Shown piece by piece: positions 56,343-64,000 of a DNA stretch of 64,000 nucleotides. The DNA is from Multifurca ochricompacta (lineage: Eukaryota; Basidiomycota; Agaricomycetes; Russulales; Russulaceae). Location of the stretch: contig WTXG01000010.1 of the NCBI GenBank assembly GCA_022496185.1, positions 434,001 to 498,000 of the forward strand, in the 5' to 3' direction. The notes under the pieces are model-generated. The model was not told the DNA's origin and ran no database searches. It saw only the letters and a program-made list of their open reading frames with translations. The position numbers and the translations under genes are program-made. Position 1 is the stretch's first letter, and the number at the start of each line of letters is the position of its first letter.

Positions 56343-57841
56343 ATGGCTGATCAAAAAAAAAAACAAATATTGATTTTTAGCGTGATAAGAAGAACGGCAG
56401 GCGCTATCAGGGCAGCAGCGATGAATCAATTCTTCTTCTCAAAACAACAACAACAACAACCTGAATCCACTTGGGGTGTTCAAGGCAATTCGGCGCCTAT
56501 CGGTTGGTCACCGTCGAATCCTTCGGTCGAGAGGCACGGTAGCTATCCTCCACATAGTGGGTTTCCCCCACAAGCACAAGTACAAGCGACTGGCTTCACT
56601 ACTACCACCCTCGGGGTTGAACCCGCTCACCCAGGTGGTTTTATACAACCAAGTGGTAGCCCCACTTCGCCGGGGAGTGGTGTCTTTCGAATGGGCAGCA
56701 CTTTGACACACCATCCTGGTGGTTTCGCCCCGCAGCTCGCCGCACCACCTAACGTCCAAAGTGACGAGTACGCCCACTGCCCCACAATTCCCCCCCCCAA
56801 CTGTCATCTTTTTAATCTACCAGGTGTTTTGCTTGGTTTGTCGCCGTAGATCAAGACGGCAGTGGACAGGTTTCTCCTGAAGAATTGCGTGAGAGTCTTT
56901 CCCTTTGTCTTTTAGAACCCGACACAAGTCCACCAAGCTCAATTTGTAGTCATGTAGGCAGCGCACTCTTGAACGATGGCGGTACGAATAATATCTATGA
57001 GGCCGGGCCAATGTCTCACATCCCCCCCCCCCCCCGCCCCCCACCTTTCCAGGATTTAGGTTTTCCACCAGAACTGTGAAATATATCATGAGCATCTTTG
57101 TATGCTTCATTATCCCCCCATCGAATATAAAACAGTGTACAAATTGCCTTGAACAGGATCTCGATGAAAGTGGCGGGATTGGATTTCAGGAGGTAAGTTA
57201 AGCAAGTGCTCGTTACTCAAGAGGCGCTTGGATCTTATGTGTGCTGTGCATAGTTCGAGCCTTTATGGAACTACATGAATGTAGGGGTTGTCAACCAACT
57301 GTTCTCCCTTTCTTGTCTGACTGAACATTATCCGATACCGATAGCAATGGAGGCAAATGTTTGACTCATTTGATATCGATCACGACAATAGGATCGACGG
57401 AACCGAGTTAGGCCGAGCGCTAGCTTATTACAAGTACGTCTCAACTCACTGTCATGTTTGATATTTCCTTTCGTTCGCTTACACCGAATATCCTTCTCAG
57501 CCTTCACGTGGGCCCATCTGTTCTGGACATATTGGTGAAGAAGTATGGTATGCCCAGTCTCCCTTGCGTTTTTTTTGGCCATAGTGAAGAGAACTCGTAT
57601 CTTTCAAATAACAGGGACCATAGCTCCGCAGAACCAACAACGGCATCTTGGCTATTCTCCTGCTCCTGTTCTTGCTCCTCGTTTGCAGGTCGATCTAGAT
57701 CATTTCGTCTGTGCATGTGTGGTCGTACAACAGATGTGTGGCTTGTATGACAGGTTTAACCAGGGTGGTGGTGGTGGGGCTGTAGTACCACAGCAAATGA
57801 GTCGAGACGAGTTCCTCATAGCCGTGATATCGCTCCCTTGA
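56343..57841 (+). CDS. Penta-EF-hand calcium-binding protein, copy 2
   Basis: Paralogue of the gene at 2004-3422. Exons: 56343-56767, 56824-56888, 56958-56981, 57053-57099, 57157-57192, 57254-57280, 57345-57433, 57501-57547, 57615-57841; total 987 nt (328 codons plus stop), with phases consistent. Exon lengths 65, 36, 27, 89 and 47 are identical to copy 1. The N-terminus (residues 1-141) is long and rich in Pro, Gly, Ser and Gln. EF loops: VDQDGSGQVSPEE, DLDESGGIGFQE, FDIDHDNRIDGTE. The C-terminal LDHFVCACVVVQQM segment matches copy 1, and an inserted Gly run follows it. The start at 56343 is the upstream ATG; one at 56422 (before FFFSK) is possible. No break is seen. Confidence 0.85.
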
Positions 57842-58679
57842 AACTTTACTTTTTTGAAAGGCCTTCGAGGGTTTTGTGGTAGAGAAAGGCTAATACAATA
57901 CTATGTATTCATCGCTCCTCAGACCTCAGACGGGCTGGTAGAGACCGGAGAACTGGACAGTGGAGAGCAATTCTAACGATCATGATAAGATAATTCGAAG
58001 TGCATCAGATCAGATAACTGATTCAGATGTCATACCTTGTCACATGATGCTAATGCCTAGTAATAACTTATTTGCTGGCATGCTCAGGTGCACTCCATTG
58101 TTGACACTCCTTAGACATGTCCACTTACCTCCCACACCTAACACGTCGTATCATCGCGAACCAGCATACAACTCGCGTCACTCTCGTCTAGAGACGGACA
58201 TCCACCCATCAACACTTTCCCTCCTCGCCCCCGATGCGCCAATCCGTGTCGGTGTTGCAGAGAATAGTCGTGTGTGTGAGTGAGCGAGGACATCGAGTTG
58301 GACGGTAAAGTAACCCTTTCACCTCCCTTCCTCTCTGAATTTCTTTGTATAATATGTCTGCACCCTCATGACTTTTCGGTATGGCTTGTTGCTGTTGCTG
58401 TTGCTGTTGCTATTGTTGTTGTTGTTGTTGTAGGCCATGGCGGCGCTGCAGGTTTGTCAGCAGATGGTCAGAATTGCCGATGACAGAGGACTGGGGAGGC
58501 TGTGACTGGAGGAACAGCCCCGAATGCATGTTCCATTTGACTTTAAAGTTGAAGAAAATAAAAACAGGTATTGAATGGCAGGCATAGTCAAAGATGGGCA
58601 TACCTGGTCCACAGTAATACTTTCATGACTTGGGAGTTACTAACTTCAATCTCACATTACATTATCATCCCACCAAAAC
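57842..58679. other. Intergenic, no gene seen
   Basis: 3' flank of the second penta-EF-hand gene. It contains a (GTT)/(GCT) trinucleotide microsatellite near 58390-58433 but no supported gene. Confidence 0.5.
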
Positions 58680-61021
58680 TCACCGTGAAGTATGGAACAA
58701 AGTATCTCAGCCTCTAAAGAAGGCATTCCACTCCTCCCGCAGAGTCAGCTGCCACTGGTTTGAGGATGACCTCACTGACCCCCTGAACACATAATCGTAC
58801 GTGATGGTGATTCATACTTGATGTGTTCCACCTTAGGGTCATCGGAATCGGGAATACGCATCGAGTAATTCAGATTCGAAGGGATCCATATCCCTGAAGA
58901 TTCCAATGCTTGAATTATTCTTCATGAATGTCCCCATACAAAATGGGTAAACTCCATCAAAGCCAGGTCGTTGGACAATTGGCGCCCAGAGCAGCTGCGC
59001 CCCACGAATTAAATATTTACGCGCGAGGACCATGAAACGATTAAAATGGCATCCTGGCCCCGTGTTGCCGTTCTGCGGACACAGAGATGGCTTGGTCTTC
59101 GATGCAGGAAACAGGATTTCAAACAGTTCCTTGATAGTAAAGAAGTGACAGAGCGCTGCGCCACAAGGTTGCGGGCCCCTTGACTAACGGAGAACCCCGA
59201 TACCACATCCATCATTCATGACACGAGAAGCAGTCTCTGAGAGGATCGGCTCGGACGAAGCAACTCCACGCATAGACTCAGATCCCTTTCCGACCGAGAT
59301 GCAGACACGCATATGATTTGTAATTTTCTCATGAACGATTTCTGCAAGATTCAGAGGGGCCGCAGATGGTAAAAGGAATTGGGAAGTGTCAATATCCAGT
59401 GCCAAACGCTGGGACAAAACCGCATATATGCGCGCATCCGAAAGGGGGCCTGGGCCTGGGGACCCGCATAGTAGTTTGTCCATGGCAAAACCAATTTATC
59501 CCTTGTGAGTTTTTTGGTTGCCATGGTTGTAAAGTGTACCCCACCTGGAAAATGTAAAAAAAGGTCAAGACAGGATAACACATGGCTTACAATGGCCTTC
59601 CCATGTGAGCAATGCACTCCAATGAAGTGACGTCTTTAAGAGTATTGTATTTAGAGATCTTCTGAGTTTCCATCAGCTGGTCAAACCCAAGGTAAATGTA
59701 AGGTTGGGGTATTATTAATTCCCCCTGTCTGACATGGTTGGAAGGGTCCACAGAACGTGGCTGTGAGAATTGGGTGATCTTCCCAGAAGTGGAAAGAAAA
59801 AAGGACCAAATAGGACTGCCCTCCAACATTTGAAGTGCTCGATGCAGTTCAGTAAAAGGAGAGCACCAGTCGTGCTCGCCAAAAGGGGTTGTGAGGGAAT
59901 GGGCCTCATCGAATGAAATGTAGATTTCGATGTCCAGAGGTTTCTTTGTCAAACGAGGAGAACGGCGCGTCTCTACACCTTCACGATTCACTGCATCTCG
60001 AAAGCGTTTAAATGCTTCAGTTAATCGCATTAATCCCACGTCGGGTTGTGCCCTCATCTCCTTCAGAACGTTTAGAATAAATGAAGGGTATGAATGGCCC
60101 ATGACAGACGTACGCTGCTAGCCCGGGCAATAACCTTATTGTAAAATGATTGCCTATCTACCCCTACACTTCTCATGTTCTGACCGTTTGGCATAAGCTC
60201 CCTGAACGCGCGGATCCGTTAAGCCCTGTTAGCATCGTTGCTACGGCGATCCAGCTTATTCATAATGGTGTCCTGCGTCACTTCGAACAAAGCGAGGAGG
60301 AAATGGGATGCCCGATCATAGGTCAATAAAGCTGTGTCTGAATCCCTCGGCCCCGCGAGAAAAGCTGACAAAGTTCATTGTCCGAAGGGGGGAAACCTAA
60401 GACAAGAAATAAGAAGACGAGACGACCTTTGCTGCCATGAGGGTGGGAAAGCCTCCCGGGACAACTCATCCATCAGGCGCGACTTGCCCATCCTAGATGA
60501 CATATTGTCCTGTTCAGAAACCAGCGGATTCCAGTTCGCATTTGATGTCATCTTTCAGGCCTTCAAGTTGGATCATAGTAAACAAACTGTGCATTCCCAC
60601 GAATTCACGACAACCTATAGACCTACCATCTCCTTCAAGTCGTGCTCGACCTTGGTTTCTGTAACCCAATCTAATTAGAAAACGATGTGGAGTCCAAAAG
60701 ACATCTAAGGAAAAGATACGGACCATGAGTTACGACAGCTTAATTCCTTGTTTGTTGCCCTTCTCAACACGTTGAAGAAATGGTAAACACCCTCACAGAC
60801 AAAATCAGTTCAAAACCCATCGTATGCATCTTCAAAGGCCCCATAGATTCCATTGGATCTCTTTTAAAGCTCCCGGTCTGATGCATCATGTGTAATTACA
60901 GCCCGCAAATATTTCATAAAATGAGGTCCTCCAAAGGGAGGCGACGGGATGAAGTAAAAAAAGAGGGGATGGCATGCTTTGCTGGGGGAGAGCTTGGCGC
61001 GTTGTTCGTCACTGAGGTCAT
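58680..61021 (-). pseudogene. Crinkler-family gene, copy 3: NTPase/REase type, decayed, inverted
   Basis: An inverted, more diverged copy of the gene at 52420-55461. The start at 61021 (MTSVTNNAPSSPPAKHA) keeps the N-terminal AKHA motif. Most of the N-terminal domain is shortened, and the Walker A region (MGKS, near 60485) is in broken context. The best-preserved part is 60102-59587, an open 171-residue stretch with Walker B (DIEIYISFDEAHS). Downstream, the nuclease region is reduced: GFDGVYPF survives but the VQVKN strand is deleted, so the catalytic site is lost. It lies between the second penta-EF-hand gene and the proline-rich gene. Confidence 0.8.
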
Positions 61022-61153
61022 ATCACGTGATCTAGTACACGCAAATGGCAATTAGATACGGACCGACATCTCCGGTCCGGGAATCATCGCGCGCTAACCT
61101 TATATACGCACACACATATATCTCTACATCCTACAACTAGAAAAATATAAATA

Positions 61154-61241
61154 GGTTCAAAGAAATAGATCTGATACACGGGTGGCCCGTCCGTGTTATA
61201 CGAGCGAGCCGCCCGTGCGGTGGGGGGTGAAAGCCCCTTGA
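61154..61241 (-). promoter_or_regulatory. Conserved CRN upstream element, copy 3
   Basis: Inverted and more diverged copy of 15872-15967, upstream of CRN copy 3. It retains GGGGCTTTCACCCC (61225-61238 on the minus strand) and the GGGCCACCCGTGTATC region. Confidence 0.5.
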
Positions 61242-61426
61242 ACAAGGGTTACGCACACACAACTCAAGAGAAACCCGTTCTCTCCAAACACGCCACGGCA
61301 ATCACTTCAATAATAGAAGATGAAACCGAAAAAACCAAAAAAAAACCTGCCGTGAATCTCGTCATGTGATAATGGAATACTCTCATCTATGATCCATGAT
61401 CAACGACGAGAACCCGGGAGAATATT

Positions 61427-62613
61427 TCACATCCTGACAAGGCCTCTGTTCATTGCCTCCCTGATAAAAAGAAATGAACATGTCAGCTGGTGCCAAAAAA
61501 AAGGCGTAGGGAGGAGGGAGGGGAACTTCATGCATGCGTGCATGCTTTTTACTGACCACATGTGTTGATTGGAGCAACAGCCTCTCAACTGTGCCGCTAC
61601 ATCACTCGGAGTGCGATGTCTACATATGGGACATGGGACCTTAGTTGGCGGCTGTTGCTGGCTGGTTACTTGTTGCATCGACCCTGAGGTCGTCTGTCTT
61701 CTGGGCGCGCGTGGACGCCCTGATAAGAATCAGTCATGAATTGGGAATGTTGCTGGTTTGGGTTTTTTAAAAATAAAAATAAAAATAAAAAAAACTCACT
61801 CTGTCTTCCTGCCATGGGAGCATTTGGGGGTGACCTCTCGTGAATGTAATCCTCGTTTCTTGCCCCAGAGCCTCGTCCTGCGTTGACATCTCCACCGTCG
61901 TCGTCGTCCGAATCACAATCTTCTACGCCATCATATCCATCCATGGGAGATGGTGGTCGAACAAAGGCTGATGTCATTGTCGTCATACCATAACCTTGAG
62001 CGTGATCATCATTCGCTGGATTCCCCCAGCCATTGGCGAGAGCGAAGGGAGGTGGCTGTGGGACTTCGGGTAGGATCCACATGCTGGGATGGGATAGTGA
62101 ACGGGACACGTTTGAGGGGGGTTGGAATTGTGATGAGTCTCCATAAGGGGTCGGGAAGGTAGGGCGATAGAGGGATCCTGATGATGCGGATCCCGGTACG
62201 GTTGGGGAAATATAAGCCGGGGCCGGGTTATGATGGTGTTGGGGTGGTGGTAGTGTGGTGTGGGTAGTGGGGGCGAAGGTGGGGGGTGAAGACGGTTGCG
62301 GAGGAAGAGAGTAGGGGAATGAAGGTGAGGGTGAGTATGGAGGTAGTGGGGATGAAGGTGCGGCACCGCCAGGACTAGGAACTGAAAGAGAAAAAAAATT
62401 CGCGGGGTTCAATCGGGTTCAAGGAAGTCAAAACAAATATAAAAGATCGTGTGCGAACTCACACTGCGAAGTAGTAGGAGGTCCCGGGGCGAGCGCGGGG
62501 TGGTAATGATCACTCGCTAAGGCCGGGGCTGATGCTGCTGCCATGGGTATGGGTATAGGGTTTGCAGCCGGTCGAAAAGGTTGCGGGAATGGAGGTTTGG
62601 TATTCGGGGCCAT
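61427..62613 (-). CDS. Proline-rich protein with C-terminal Cys motif, unknown function
   Basis: Exons, read leftwards: 62613-62463, 62381-61800, 61719-61557, 61460-61427; total 930 nt (309 codons plus stop), all phases consistent with GT-AG introns. Residues 1-130 are extremely rich in Pro, Ser and Ala (PPQPSSPPTFAP-like). An acidic Asp run (EDCDSDDDDGGD) lies near residue 215. The C-terminal 40 residues contain KVPCPICRHRTPSDVAAQL followed by RGCC, a possible zinc-binding turn too short for a RING finger. No membrane segment or signal peptide. I cannot name a family. The low-complexity composition suggests a disordered adaptor or regulator, which is only inference. Confidence 0.75.
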
Positions 62614-64000
62614 CGAAGTACAGGGTTGAGGTTGAGAGGAAGATGGTGGTAATTATTACTGTTAGTTGGATAGAGAGTGATTGTATTTAAGTGTCGTTGC
62701 GTGAACCGCCTTTAGAAAGTGGGAGGGGAGAGAGGAACGCGATGGGTCGGCGACCAAAGGATATGGGTGGGAAAAAAAAGGGACCCAGCGCCGTGCATGG
62801 GGTTCATGGGAACGGGGTTGAGGACGCCGAAGCGCAAGCCCACCGATCAAACAGTCCCCACACCAGGGCATGGTAGGGGGGTAGGGGGAGAGGCCGGTCA
62901 TCAACAAGCGTCAAGGGGTATTGTGATCAGAGAGGCGCCCACCCATGCCGCTAGAAAGCGGGTTTGCAGGGTCTCGAAACATCTCTCCATCATCTCCCAA
63001 CAACTCTCCAGGACGTTGATTGGAGGTTAAGCGCCATGTATGCCGAGGCGCCCAATAAATCTCCAGATTGCGACGAGAGAGAAAGAGGGAGAGGCGCTTC
63101 AATACATCAATCATCGATCACGATACTTCACTCATTCGCCTATTCGCCTACTAAACAGGGTATCAACCCTGCGCCATAACCCAACAAAGCAACAGACTTC
63201 GCAATACGCAAGTTCCGGAAGGCTTCCGCGATCTCATATAGAATGAAACGAGATCGAAACGAGGTTGCATGATACGGTACGTACATGTAAATGTCCATGC
63301 CTTAAGAACCCCATGAAAGAGGCCATTCAATACGCGTGACCCCAGGGGGGCAGGTTTTGCGTTGCGTTGGAAGCTCGACACAATGGCAAACTCTGAAGGT
63401 GGGAAGGAGGGGGGCTTTTTCCTCCTTCGATCGTGCACGAGAAAGTCATCAATCGAGAAAACCCAAAGGAAAGGCGAAAGGCGAGAGAAGAGACGGAACC
63501 AAAAAGCTGATCGACACGTTCCATCCATGAAATGTGTGTGTGTGATGATATTATTAAAATCATGCACCTTCTACCACACACACCGGGAAAAGGAAAAATG
63601 AAATAACTCTTGTGTGGCTCTTGTTTGGTTCGGGAGTGGGAATATTAGATAGTGATCAGCAGCCGAGTCCCCCCCGTTCCCGGGCGAAGGGAAACTTGAA
63701 GCGGCGACTTGGTTATAATATATTATATAATACACAACCATCAAACGTGGGGGCGCTATTGGGATGATCTCGCGTGATCCGTTTATTGGACCTGGCGGTC
63801 CTCACTGGGCTCAGAAGGCTCTGACTGTGTAGTAGTAGCGACAGCCTCAGCCCAGGGCTACTGCACTTGGCGGGTACTGTGGACGCCTGGTTTATCTCAC
63901 ACCCACCTATCCCGCAGCCTGCTATCCACGTGCGAGGGTAGAGAGGTAATTATTAATCTCATTGATGCCATCCACCTACCCGTTCAATCGTTCGTTCGAG
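62614..64000. other. Intergenic right end, no gene seen
   Basis: Presumed promoter of the proline-rich gene (tract rich in GA near 62615-62680) followed by 1.3 kb without a supported exon or RNA gene. Open frames here lack conserved features and overlap on both strands. Confidence 0.4.

Noticed and set aside
58390..58433. Possible poly-amino-acid coding repeat
   Set aside because: It is a trinucleotide microsatellite in intergenic DNA with no exon structure around it.
63163..63567. Minus-strand open frame at the right end
   Set aside because: No motif, signal or splice support; opposite-strand frames of similar length overlap it.

Overview
The window looks like nuclear DNA of a filamentous basidiomycete (Agaricomycetes). 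Genes carry many short GT-AG introns of about 45-70 bp. Gene content is typical of that group: penta-EF-hand proteins, SMC5, a zinc-finger protein resembling DUF6532, Crinkler (CRN) family genes, and Ty3/gypsy and Ty1/copia retrotransposons. All gene models here were spliced by eye.

Layout. Bases 1-10.5 kb are ordinary gene space: a partial unknown gene (-), a penta-EF-hand gene (PEF copy 1, +), and a divergent pair of paralogous secreted or single-pass membrane proteins (5.2-6.5 kb - and 9.0-10.5 kb +). Bases 11.6-20.8 kb hold a degraded CRN header fragment, a C2H2/DUF6532-like gene, a CRN gene with two ubiquitin-like headers, a nuclease-like domain and a kinase domain, and the 3' part of an SMC5 gene (-).

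The SMC5 reading frame is interrupted at 20.80 kb and resumes at 51.26 kb. The 30.45 kb between is bounded by a 10-bp direct repeat and by long inverted repeats, the signature of a Mutator-like DNA element. Inside it sit a 971-bp hAT-like element with an 8-bp target duplication and a Russian doll of LTR retrotransposons. Ty3 element A (22877-50620) contains Ty3 element B (24434-31891), a solo LTR (34325-34845) and copia element D (36088-50140); D contains Ty3 element C (41827-49311). Every one of these insertions has a perfect 5-bp target-site duplication. LTR-pair divergence (A about 10/407, D 2/500, C 2/590, B 0/578) is consistent with the nesting order. B and C carry an extra ORF after pol with several zinc-knuckle-like motifs.

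Bases 51.3-61.0 kb repeat the theme of the left side: an upstream piece of SMC5, a 3' fragment of the DUF6532-like gene, and a CRN gene that keeps the same N-terminus but carries a P-loop NTPase plus restriction-endonuclease-like domain instead of a kinase. A 558-bp MITE of the same family as the big inverted repeats follows. Then come a second penta-EF-hand gene (56.3-57.8 kb) with nearly the same exon sizes as the first, and an inverted, decayed third CRN copy (58.7-61.0 kb). A proline-rich gene with a C-terminal cysteine motif (61.4-62.6 kb, -) and an apparently gene-free right end close the window.

Several genes, host-like and mobile, are broken by single-base deletions, often in homopolymers. 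Some of the 'pseudogenes' may therefore be consensus errors of a long-read assembly. CRN copies 1 and 2 in particular should be re-examined with accurate reads before being called dead.
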